From Gammaproteobacteria bacterium (GTDB taxonomy: Bacteria > Pseudomonadota > Gammaproteobacteria > JAADGQ01), in NCBI GenBank assembly GCA_021648145.1, contig JAKITI010000002.1, positions 62,001 to 126,000 on the forward strand: DNA of 64,000 nt, in the 5' to 3' direction. The notes below the pieces were generated by a model. It saw only the letters and a program-made list of their open reading frames with translations, did no database searches and was not told the origin of the DNA. A program made the position numbers and the translations under genes. Shown piece after piece: positions 35,486 through 42,997 of this stretch. Within the stretch, counting starts at the first letter, position 1; every line of letters begins with the position of its first letter.

Positions 35486-37639
35486 ATGAAAGGCGCTGTT
35501 CTTAAATTAAATACTGTTCCTGTGACTGAAGTCCCGATGCAGTCAGCATCATTAGATATTTGGGATAAAAAATACCGCTTAAAATCTAAAGACGGCGATA
35601 TTGTCGATCGTACGATTGACGATACTTACAAACGGGTTGCGCGTGCTTTGGCTGATGTGGAAGAGACTCAAAGTCAGCGTGATGAATGGTTTGAGCAGTT
35701 TTTATGGGCATTGCGCCATGGTGCGATTCCTGCAGGCCGTATTATCTCCAATGCAGGTGCATTAGCCTATAAACCTGCCACTTCGACAATTAATTGCACT
35801 GTATCTGGCATCGTTCATGACTCAATGGATGATATTTTAAATAAGGTGCATGAAGCCGGTTTAACACTAAAATCTGGTTGTGGTATCGGTTACGAATTTT
35901 CAACACTGCGCCCGAAAGGGGCGTATGTTTCCGGCGCTGGCGCTTATACGTCGGGGCCACTCTCTTTTATGGATATCTACGACAAGATGTGTTTCACCGT
36001 CTCCTCAGCAGGAGGCCGGCGTGGGGCGCAAATGAGTACATTTGATGTGGGACATCCCGATGTGCTTGATTACATTCGTGCCAAGCGTGAAGATGGTCGT
36101 CTACGTCAATTTAATTTGTCATTGTTGATTACCAAAGAGTTTATGGAAGCGGTAAAAAATGATGAAGAATGGAAACTGGCATTTCCAATCTCTGAAAAAG
36201 AGTCAAAAACAGATAATATAAATTTTGATGACTCATCTCAGGTGATCTGGCGTGAATGGCCTATTACAGAGGGGTTTATTGCCAATGATGCTGGGCAAGT
36301 CGCTTGTCGAGTGTATAAAACAATTCGGGCGCAGCGCTTGTGGAATGTCATCATGACTTCTACTTATGATTTTGCAGAGCCAGGTTTTATTCTTATTGAC
36401 CAATACAATGAGATGAACAATAACTGGTTTTGCGAGAATATTCGTACTACGAATCCTTGTGGTGAGCAGGGGCTTCCGCCTTACGGTTCATGCTTGCTAG
36501 GATCAATTAACCTGACACGATTTGTCTTGAACCCTTTTACTGACAAAGCTGAGTTTGATTGGGATAGTTATCGTAAAGTGATTCGCATATTTACACGTAT
36601 GCTTGATAATGTGGTTGAAATCAATGGATTGCCACTGCCACAGCAGCGCCATGAAATTGAAAGTAAACGTCGGCACGGCATGGGTTATTTGGGCTTAGGT
36701 TCTACAATCACTATGTTGTGCATGAAATATGGTGGTGAAGATTCATTGGAGTTTACTTCAACCGTGACTCAAGAGCTTGCACTGATCGGTTGGGAAACAG
36801 CGTTAGATTTAGCCAAAGAAAAAGGCCCTGCACCTGTTTTAGAAGAAAATTTTGCAGTGACCGATGAGATGCTTCTCAAACGTCCGGAAATGGCTGATGA
36901 TGGCTGGAAAGTGGGCGATGCCGTTCAAGGTAAAGTGCTACATGCCAAATACAGCCGCTATATGCAACAGATTGCGAAACTAGCTCCCGAGCTGGTTGAA
37001 GAGTTGAGCAAAGTAGGCGCACGTTTCACGCATCATAGTTCAATTGCACCGACAGGAACCATTTCACTCTCTCTGGCCAATAATGCCAGCAATGGTATTG
37101 AGCCCTCATTTGCGCATCACTACTTTCGTAATGTGATTCGCGAAGGCAAAAAAACAAAAGAGAAAATCGATGTTTGTTCATATGAGTTATTAGCGTACCG
37201 TGAGCTGATCAACCATAAAGCCATGCCTGATGCAGACAAGCCTGAAGAGAGCTTGCCTGATTATTTTATTACAGCGGATAGCATCTCACCAAAACAGCAT
37301 GTGGATGTTCAAGCAGCCTCACAGAAATGGATTGACTCATCCATTTCAAAAACGGCAAATGTGCCAACAGATTATGCCTATGAAGATTTCAAAGATATCT
37401 ATCTATACGCATATGAAAAAGGATTAAAAGGCTGTACAACATTTCGCTTTAACCCAGAAGCATTTCAAGGGGTTCTGGTTAAAGAGGCTGACCTGGAAAA
37501 TACAACCTACAGCTTTACCTTGGAAAATGGTGACCAGGTTGATTTGAAAGGTAATGAAGAGGTGGAGTATGACGGTGAAATACATACCGCTGCAAATCTT
37601 TATGACGCGCTTAAAGAAGGTTATTACGGGAAGCTTTAA
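35486..37639 (+). CDS. nrdJa: Adenosylcobalamin-dependent class II ribonucleotide reductase, catalytic part NrdJa
   Basis: This 717-residue protein has the catalytic loop with NPCGEQGLPPYGSCLLGSIN (thiyl Cys region), AGGRRGAQMSTFDVGHPDVL, and FTHHSSIAPTGTISLSLANN. It lacks the C-terminal redox CxxC tail, which lies in the next gene. That split matches NrdJa/NrdJb of Pseudomonas aeruginosa. It reduces ribonucleotides using B12, with or without oxygen. It is preceded by NrdR boxes, and its stop overlaps the nrdJb start by one base (TAATG). Confidence 0.92.
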   Translation: MKGAVLKLNTVPVTEVPMQSASLDIWDKKYRLKSKDGDIVDRTIDDTYKRVARALADVEETQSQRDEWFEQFLWALRHGAIPAGRIISNAGALAYKPATSTINCTVSGIVHDSMDDILNKVHEAGLTLKSGCGIGYEFSTLRPKGAYVSGAGAYTSGPLSFMDIYDKMCFTVSSAGGRRGAQMSTFDVGHPDVLDYIRAKREDGRLRQFNLSLLITKEFMEAVKNDEEWKLAFPISEKESKTDNINFDDSSQVIWREWPITEGFIANDAGQVACRVYKTIRAQRLWNVIMTSTYDFAEPGFILIDQYNEMNNNWFCENIRTTNPCGEQGLPPYGSCLLGSINLTRFVLNPFTDKAEFDWDSYRKVIRIFTRMLDNVVEINGLPLPQQRHEIESKRRHGMGYLGLGSTITMLCMKYGGEDSLEFTSTVTQELALIGWETALDLAKEKGPAPVLEENFAVTDEMLLKRPEMADDGWKVGDAVQGKVLHAKYSRYMQQIAKLAPELVEELSKVGARFTHHSSIAPTGTISLSLANNASNGIEPSFAHHYFRNVIREGKKTKEKIDVCSYELLAYRELINHKAMPDADKPEESLPDYFITADSISPKQHVDVQAASQKWIDSSISKTANVPTDYAYEDFKDIYLYAYEKGLKGCTTFRFNPEAFQGVLVKEADLENTTYSFTLENGDQVDLKGNEEVEYDGEIHTAANLYDALKEGYYGKL

Positions 37640-38331
37640 TGATGGCTGTTAAATTAAAAAGTAAAATCGTAGGTTACAAAGTTAAATCTGCAGATGATGT
37701 AAAAGTGGAATCTGTTGCAGAAAACAGTGTAGCTGATGTCATTCAGATGCATGAAAAAGTTGAACGCCCTGAAATGCTGGTCGGTTCAACATATAAAATC
37801 AAAACACCTCTCTCCGAGCATGCGCTGTATGTCACGATCAATGACATTATTCTGAATCAAGGTACCGAACACGAATTGCGTCGTCCTTTTGAAGTGTTTA
37901 TTAACTCCAAAAATATGGATCACTTTCAATGGATCGTCGCGCTGACACGAATCATTTCTGCGGTATTTCGAAAGGGAGGAGACGTTACATTTTTAGTCGA
38001 TGAACTAAAAGCTGTGTTTGATCCGCGTGGTGGATACTTCAAGAAAGGTGGCCAGTTCATGCCATCATTAGTGGCTGAAATTGGCGATGCGATTGAATCC
38101 CACCTGCGTATGATCGGCATGATTCAAGATGAAGATCTTGATGAGCACCAGAAAAAAATGATTGCTGAAAAGCGTGCGCAATTAGAAGCAGTGCAGAGTA
38201 AAAGTGAAAAAAATAGTGACAGTGATTTTCCAGCGGGTTCTGAGCTGTGCATAAAATGCAATACCAAAGCCATGATTAAAATGGACGGCTGTTTAACCTG
38301 CCTAAATTGTGGCGATTCAAAGTGTGGCTAA
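37639..38331 (+). CDS. nrdJb: Class II ribonucleotide reductase C-terminal subunit NrdJb
   Basis: This 230-residue protein completes the split enzyme. A beta-rich part (about 40-165: YKIKTPLSEHALYVTINDII, GGYFKKGGQFMPSLVAEIGD) is followed by a zinc/redox cysteine tail (CIKCNTK, then CLTCLNCGDSKCG). The last cysteines should re-reduce the active site of NrdJa. The start is either ATG at 37639 or 37642. The family match is to P. aeruginosa NrdJb. Confidence 0.88.
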   Translation: MMAVKLKSKIVGYKVKSADDVKVESVAENSVADVIQMHEKVERPEMLVGSTYKIKTPLSEHALYVTINDIILNQGTEHELRRPFEVFINSKNMDHFQWIVALTRIISAVFRKGGDVTFLVDELKAVFDPRGGYFKKGGQFMPSLVAEIGDAIESHLRMIGMIQDEDLDEHQKKMIAEKRAQLEAVQSKSEKNSDSDFPAGSELCIKCNTKAMIKMDGCLTCLNCGDSKCG

Positions 38332-38347
38332 TGGATGATAAAAATTT

Positions 38348-38713
38348 CTATTTGAAAAAATGAACAAAGGGTAGCGTTGAAAGGTAGATGATCAATGCGA
38401 GAATGGCGGCATACATGGCAACAAAGAGCGGTTTTTCTTTGATTAAATCAAAAGCTGTTTTTTGTTGCCCCTCTTTTTTAAGTTCTTCATATTCTGAACG
38501 TTTACGCGAGGCGCGTTCAATCGCATATTCAGCTAAAAGCTTCTTGACCTGAGCATGTTGCTTTTTATCTTTAATCCATAGCGCAGGGGATGAGATGCCC
38601 CAGCGCCCTGCGGGTGTTTCATAAAAGTCGATGTGATGTTGATTGAACAGCTCTCGAACTTCTTCGAGTTCATCATCGGGAACATTATTAAGGTTAAAAA
38701 CACGGGTAGCCAT
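38348..38713 (-). CDS. Small membrane-anchored hypothetical protein (DUF6164-like)
   Basis: This 121-residue protein has an N-terminal soluble part (residues 1-80; NNVPDDELEEVRELFNQHHI, TPAGRWGISSPALWI) that resembles a small ferredoxin-fold signal domain. A charged helix follows, then one membrane segment at about 97-117 (FVAMYAAILALIIYLSTLPF). I believe it belongs to the DUF6164 family, which has no known function. It converges on nrdJb, 16 bases away. Confidence 0.65.
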   Translation of the reverse strand: MATRVFNLNNVPDDELEEVRELFNQHHIDFYETPAGRWGISSPALWIKDKKQHAQVKKLLAEYAIERASRKRSEYEELKKEGQQKTAFDLIKEKPLFVAMYAAILALIIYLSTLPFVHFFK

Positions 38714-38861
38714 TTATGAGAAACTGCCTTTTAATAATTATTGCACTACTGCGAATGGGCTCAAATAATATCTAATCTATACCCAATAGCAAAGAAATTA
38801 TTTTTTATTCAAAAATTGTTTAATTAACGGTTATAGAAATACAGGGCAGTAATTAGGCATT

Positions 38862-39395
38862 ATGTGGAATCCATTTATATATAAAAATAAAATCTATGAA
38901 TTAGGACATTTGCAGCCATTTGCATTCACTGTTGTTCAAGAGGCAAAAGGTCATAATCCAGAAAAACGGTATTCACTAGAGGTTATTTTTAGTCTTCATT
39001 GTTTCTCTCGAAAACAACTTAATGGTGAAGTGATAGAAAAAGAGCATTTATATAGTGATAATAGAGAAACAAGAGTCTTTTGTTTTGAACGTTATGAGTG
39101 GTCTAAGAAACTTCCATATATTATAAAAAGCCTAGAGAACCGTAAATGTTACCATGCAAAAAATAGCAATTTTTTCACAGTTGATGTGATGGGTGATGAA
39201 GGAGTAACAGAAAAATATGAAGTCTACTTTACTCTTTCTAAATCAAAGAAAAAAGGTGTAATTAATTTATATGTTCAAAGTGCATATGTTCGTAGTAAAG
39301 ACCATGAACAAGAGCGAAAAAATAAAAAGCCGATAGGTTTCAAAGTCATTGTTTATAATACTCATGTGAATAAAGTGATTAAACAACCACAATAA
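38862..39395 (+). CDS. Unrecognised 177-residue protein
   Basis: I do not recognise a family. The protein is soluble, basic and rich in aromatic residues, with no signal peptide or membrane segment. Blocks are WNPFIYKNKIYELGHLQPFA, RYSLEVIFSLHCFSRKQL, TRVFCFERYEWSKKLPYIIK, and a lysine-rich end. The open frame with normal codon use and a terminator right after the stop support a real gene. It stands alone and is flanked by non-coding DNA, which is common for recently acquired genes. Confidence 0.6.
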   Translation: MWNPFIYKNKIYELGHLQPFAFTVVQEAKGHNPEKRYSLEVIFSLHCFSRKQLNGEVIEKEHLYSDNRETRVFCFERYEWSKKLPYIIKSLENRKCYHAKNSNFFTVDVMGDEGVTEKYEVYFTLSKSKKKGVINLYVQSAYVRSKDHEQERKNKKPIGFKVIVYNTHVNKVIKQPQ

Positions 39396-39396
39396 A

Positions 39397-39524
39397 AAAG
39401 CCCCTGAAAAACAGGGGCTTCTAAACTAATCGGAACCTCTTTTAATCCTTACTCTTGGGTAAAGACCGATTTCTCGGCGGGGGAGTGCTAGCCTGTTCAA
39501 CCATTCCGTTTATACGCTCTACTT
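39397..39524 (-). ncRNA. Candidate structured small RNA
   Basis: On the minus strand a TTGACA (39560-39555) and a weaker -10 (GAAAAT at 39536-39531) precede about 128 bases that can fold into several hairpins. CCGA-GAAA-TCGG with a GNRA tetraloop lies at about 39468-39479. A CTTTAC/GTAAGG hairpin lies next to it, and outer CGGAA/TTCCG pairs enclose the whole. It ends in a GC-rich terminator with TTTTTTATT on this strand. I cannot match it to a known RNA family. The transcript ends are inferred. Confidence 0.35.
39398..39420. terminator. Bidirectional intrinsic terminator
   Basis: AAGCCCCTG/CAGGGGCTT forms a 9-base stem with a 5-base loop. The plus strand, after the 177-residue gene, has almost no T run. 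The minus strand has TTTTTTATT, so it is stronger for transcripts coming from the right, such as the candidate RNA. Confidence 0.8.
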
Positions 39525-39554
39525 TTTTTAATTTTCACACGGAAAATGCCAGTT

Positions 39555-39574
39555 TGTCAATAATTATATTGACA
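39555..39574. promoter_or_regulatory. Perfect palindrome carrying a TTGACA on each strand
   Basis: TGTCAATA-ATTA-TATTGACA is a perfect 8-base inverted repeat. Because the arms contain TGTCAA and TTGACA, each strand gets a consensus -35 box pointing outward. It is therefore an operator candidate for divergent transcription of the small RNA (left) and the permease genes (right). No plus-strand -10 box at a good distance is clear. Confidence 0.45.
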
Positions 39575-39604
39575 TTAGCAAGTAGTTATCGGCAATTTCA
39601 CTAG

Positions 39605-39630
39605 AACATTAATCAACATTAATCAACATT
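39605..39630 (+). repeat. Short tandem repeat upstream of the permease genes
   Basis: The 10-base unit AACATTAATC occurs twice and then partly (AACATT), and the array is flanked by CACTAGA on both sides. It lies 123 bases before the permease start. The rest of the 357-base interval 39396-39752 holds only the terminator, RNA candidate and palindrome described separately. Confidence 0.7.
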
Positions 39631-39752
39631 TAACACTAGACACACCTTGTCAACGACTACTCGATTTTGATTCAATTGAAGAAAAAACAATGCATCACTG
39701 CTAAACTGCAAAGCAGTTAAAAACAACCAAAAATATATAAACTGAATTATAA

Positions 39753-41129
39753 ATGTATAGCTACATCTTGCGCCGCTTATTACTGATGATACCGACTTTG
39801 CTGGGCATCACCCTGGTTGTATTTACGGTCATGGCCGCCGCACCAGGTGGTATCAGTGCTCAGAGTCTGATTGAAGGCCATATGGAGCCACAAGCGAAGC
39901 AGGCGATGGAGGATTATTACAATCGTCTGTACGGGCTGGATCAGCCTGCTCCTATGCAATATTTGCGTTGGCTCAATAATATCTCCCCTATTGGCTTTAC
40001 CTTTGATGAAAACAATAGCGTCAATGGCTTCTCACTTTTTAAAGGCTCCGATCTAGGTATGAGCTTTCGTTACGGCCGTTCTGTATTGGATTTAATCGAA
40101 GAACGTGTGCCGATTACGTTGCTCCTCAATGTACTTTCTCTGCCCATTATCTATCTGCTCTCTATTGCAGTCGGGGTGCGCGCCGCAACCCAGCGTGGAA
40201 AATCATTTGACACCTCATCCAGTATTGCAATGCTGGGGTTGTGGTCTATTCCAACAATGTTGGCGGGTGTGCTGTTGATCGGTTTTTTTGCCAGTGATCA
40301 GTATTGGCAATGGTTTCCGACCGCGGGTCTCAGCGACCGTGAAGCCTTGGATATGCCATTTCTACCGCATTGGGGATCTATGTGGGATGTTTTGCTGTTG
40401 ATGTTTTTTATGGTGATAGGATTATTATCGCTGGTTGCATTGAGCCAATATGCAAAACGCTCCATAAGAATGGCCATGATGGCAGGGTTGGGCGGCATTC
40501 TGGGTTTTATGATGGCCAGTGATGTGAATGCAGGCACTCTATTCATGTCTGTTTTACTCGGTGTGAGCGGCTCTGTTCTATTAGGTTTGCTTGGTTATAC
40601 AAGTTTTACTGCGCTGCGTACCAGCTTGATGGGTTTGCTGGGTATTTTTCTCGGCATATTGTTGGCGTGTACTCTAATGCAAGATGAATTTGTACGAGGT
40701 TTTTTGCTGGATCGTCTTTGGCATCTGATTTTACCTGTGCTCTGTTTGACTTATGGCGGCTTCGCCTTTTTGGCGAAATTGATGCGAACTGCAATGCTGG
40801 AAAATCTACTTGCCGATTATGCACGTACTGCACGCGCCAAAGGTTTGGCTGAGCGAGATGTTTTATGGCGGCACGTATTTCGTAACAGCTTGTTGCCGTT
40901 GATTACAGTTTCAGCGACTCTGTTGCCCAGTTTGCTAGCAGGCTCAGTAATTGTTGAGGCTATTTTCAGTATTGATGGCATGGGAAAGCTGGCGATTGAA
41001 GCTGTCAAGGGGCGGGATCGTGAGCTGATATTATCAATTACACTGATCAGTGGTGTCTTGACTCTGTTTAGCTATCTGATTGCAGATCTCTGTTACGCAG
41101 TGGCGGATCCTCGGGTGAGCTATGACTGA
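39753..41129 (+). CDS. ABC transporter permease, OppB/DppB type, with enlarged membrane region
   Basis: This 458-residue membrane protein starts like OppB/DppB (YILRRLLLMIPTLLGITLVV). It carries the permease coupling loop near the C-terminus (DYARTARAKGLAERDVLWRH, then VFRNSLLPLIT). It is over 100 residues longer than usual DppB proteins. The extra part (about 200-315) holds several added hydrophobic segments. It overlaps the next permease by eight bases. No substrate-binding protein or ATPase gene is adjacent, so the substrate cannot be deduced. Confidence 0.86.
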   Translation: MYSYILRRLLLMIPTLLGITLVVFTVMAAAPGGISAQSLIEGHMEPQAKQAMEDYYNRLYGLDQPAPMQYLRWLNNISPIGFTFDENNSVNGFSLFKGSDLGMSFRYGRSVLDLIEERVPITLLLNVLSLPIIYLLSIAVGVRAATQRGKSFDTSSSIAMLGLWSIPTMLAGVLLIGFFASDQYWQWFPTAGLSDREALDMPFLPHWGSMWDVLLLMFFMVIGLLSLVALSQYAKRSIRMAMMAGLGGILGFMMASDVNAGTLFMSVLLGVSGSVLLGLLGYTSFTALRTSLMGLLGIFLGILLACTLMQDEFVRGFLLDRLWHLILPVLCLTYGGFAFLAKLMRTAMLENLLADYARTARAKGLAERDVLWRHVFRNSLLPLITVSATLLPSLLAGSVIVEAIFSIDGMGKLAIEAVKGRDRELILSITLISGVLTLFSYLIADLCYAVADPRVSYD

Positions 41130-42300
41130 TTCAGGATTGCCCGAAAAAGGCAGCGGTTATGTCGCACAAATTTTGCGCGATACATTCAGCCGTTGGGGCG
41201 CTCGATTAGGTTTGCTCTGGATCGGAGTATTAATTTTTTGTGCTGTATTTGCACCTCTGTTAGCGAATAGCCATCCATTGCTGTTAAGTCAGAATGGAGC
41301 GTGGCAAAGCCCAATGCTGCAATTTATGACACCTAATGACGTGATCATATTGGCACTGCTATTAATCACAATAATTTTATTACTGATACCGTGGGCTTTA
41401 CGGCGTAAGGTCATGGCGGGCTTGGGTCTGTTGTTTGTAGTTGCCACATTGAGCGTCTCTTTTATTTCCCCGCCGCAACTGACGATTTACGAACAGTATC
41501 GTGATAATCAAAACACAGGTCAGTACGACTGGGTGGTGCATGCCCCCATTCCTTATTCACCGAAAGACTATTTGCGTGATGATGGTGATACCGGGCTTGA
41601 ATCACCACTCGGCAGTGAAGAGCGCACTCATTGGCTGGGCACTGAAACCGATGGTGCTGATGTATTAAGTCGCATGATTCATGCCTCACGGATTGCGCTT
41701 GCAATCGGCTTTATCGCCACCGGTATCGCAATGTTCATCGGCCTTATCCTCGGCGGATTGATGGGCTACTTCTCCGGCTGGGTGGATATGCTTGGAATGC
41801 GCTTGGTGGAAGTGTTTGAAGCCGTACCCACTCTATTTCTATTACTGATTTTTGTCGCCTTTTTTAGTCCAAACCTCTATGTCATGATGGTGATTATTGG
41901 GATAACGGGTTGGTCGGGTTATGCGCGCTATATTCGAGCAGAATTTTTACGCTTACGTCAGCAAGAATTTGTGCAAGCTGCGATTGCTTGTGACTTGCCG
42001 CTGAAATCAATTCTGTTTCGCCACATGTTACCGAATGGCATTGCGCCCATTTTGGTGGCCGCCAGCTTTGGTGTCGCATCCGCAATTTTGGCTGAAGCCA
42101 CATTGAGCTTTTTAGGGCTTGGTTTAGTGGATGATCCTTCATGGGGACAGATGTTGAATCAGGCTGTTCAGGCCTCAACATTTAACTGGTGGATGGCCGT
42201 TTTCCCAGGAGGAGCCATTTTTCTCACTGTGTTTGCCTATACCTTGATTGGGGAGTCGTTGCGTGATGCGATTGATCCTCATATTTCCAAGAATAAGTGA
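41122..42300 (+). CDS. ABC transporter permease, OppC/DppC type
   Basis: This 392-residue protein has an N-terminal membrane segment, an enlarged periplasmic/membrane region (about 60-185), and the DppC-type core. The coupling loop is EFVQAAIACDLPLKSILFRH, then MLPNGIAPILV, and the end is SLRDAIDPHISKNK. It is longer than typical DppC (about 300) because of the N-terminal additions. It pairs with the upstream permease to form the pore of a peptide-type importer. ATPases must be encoded elsewhere. Confidence 0.87.
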   Translation: MTDSGLPEKGSGYVAQILRDTFSRWGARLGLLWIGVLIFCAVFAPLLANSHPLLLSQNGAWQSPMLQFMTPNDVIILALLLITIILLLIPWALRRKVMAGLGLLFVVATLSVSFISPPQLTIYEQYRDNQNTGQYDWVVHAPIPYSPKDYLRDDGDTGLESPLGSEERTHWLGTETDGADVLSRMIHASRIALAIGFIATGIAMFIGLILGGLMGYFSGWVDMLGMRLVEVFEAVPTLFLLLIFVAFFSPNLYVMMVIIGITGWSGYARYIRAEFLRLRQQEFVQAAIACDLPLKSILFRHMLPNGIAPILVAASFGVASAILAEATLSFLGLGLVDDPSWGQMLNQAVQASTFNWWMAVFPGGAIFLTVFAYTLIGESLRDAIDPHISKNK

Positions 42301-42361
42301 TGATGTTGCCTGTGTGAAGGTTTTTGGTTTTGTTTAAGGCCGTAGTGATATAAAGCTTACC

Positions 42362-42399
42362 AAAAAAAAGCTCCGCAGGTGGGCACTTGCGGAGCTTTT
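42362..42399. terminator. Intrinsic terminator after the permease pair
   Basis: A 12-base stem (42369-42380 with 42385-42396, one G-U pair) has the loop GGGC. It is preceded by an A run and followed by T residues. It lies between the permease gene and the opposing EF-hand gene and can serve both. Confidence 0.87.
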
Positions 42400-42471
42400 G
42401 TCATCATCCGTTAATGTTTTTGGCAGTGTACGTAGATAGGATAATAACTGCCAGTCCGTTCACCTGAGATT

Positions 42472-42717
42472 TTATTGAGGTGTATATGGAGCTTCAGCTT
42501 CAGCCATTTCAAACTTGGCAAACTCTTCAGCGCTTAACTTACCATTAACATCAACATCCAGAACGTTGAATTGCTCAGTCAGACCAGGCAGAGCTGCAGC
42601 TTCAGACAGACTGATAGCGCCGCTGTTGTCAGCATCAAGCGCTGAATAAGCATCACCTGCAATAGCAGTTCCAGAAGCAGCGATGGCCAAGGCAAGAATT
42701 AGTAGTTTATTAGTCAT
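42472..42717 (-). CDS. Small secreted EF-hand protein
   Basis: This 81-residue protein has a signal peptide (KLLILALAIAASGTAIA, cut near residue 20). Two EF-hand loops follow: DADNSGAISLSE (near 29-40) and DVDVNGKLSAEE (near 54-65). Both have the D-x-D/N-x-G spacing for Ca2+ binding. It likely works in the periplasm as a calcium-binding or buffering protein. The partner is unknown. It is a stand-alone gene convergent with the permease genes. Confidence 0.85.
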   Translation of the reverse strand: MTNKLLILALAIAASGTAIAGDAYSALDADNSGAISLSEAAALPGLTEQFNVLDVDVNGKLSAEEFAKFEMAEAEAPYTPQ

Positions 42718-42746
42718 GATCTTCTCTCTCTAATAGTTATTATAAG

Positions 42747-42773
42747 AATCAATCGCAATTTTTACGATTGATT
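42747..42773. promoter_or_regulatory. Inverted repeat upstream of the EF-hand gene
   Basis: AATCAATCG and CGATTGATT form a perfect 9-base inverted repeat around a 9-base centre, 30 bases before the EF-hand start. It may be an operator or a 5' leader hairpin of that gene. Confidence 0.45.
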
Positions 42774-42872
42774 TTAATAGTGCAAATGGTATGCCATGTT
42801 CTATTAAATTTATATAATTCAATTATTTATGTATGTTTTAGTGATGTTCTTGCTCTAGCTTTCGTGATTTAT

Positions 42873-42896
42873 TGTCGTTGTTAGGCGACACTTTTT
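42873..42896 (+). terminator. Terminator-like hairpin upstream of glrK
   Basis: TGTCGT pairs with GCGACA (one G-U) and is followed by C and TTTTTT on the plus strand. No plus-strand gene lies before it in this interval, so it would end a leader or a short RNA. A TATAAT occurs at 42813-42818. Confidence 0.4.
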
Positions 42897-42938
42897 TATA
42901 AATAATTCACTCATGCCTATTAGTACAGGGTTTTTGGC

Positions 42939-42966
42939 TGTCTCTATTTAGAGACACTTCGTGTCT
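42939..42966 (+). promoter_or_regulatory. Two mutually exclusive hairpins before glrK
   Basis: TGTCTCTA/TAGAGACA (42939-42956) is a perfect 8-base inverted repeat. Its right arm overlaps AGACAC, which can instead pair with GTGTCT (42952-42966). Only one of the two can form at a time. The site is 32 bases before the glrK start, so a leader switch or operator is possible. Confidence 0.4.
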
Positions 42967-42997
42967 TTGGTTAAAAGCTGATAGAGTTTACGATATT

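Noticed and set aside
39421-39530. Known riboswitch or known sRNA (c-di-GMP riboswitch, 6S, SRP RNA)
   Set aside because: None of the conserved cores of these RNAs could be found on either strand; kept only as an unnamed candidate.
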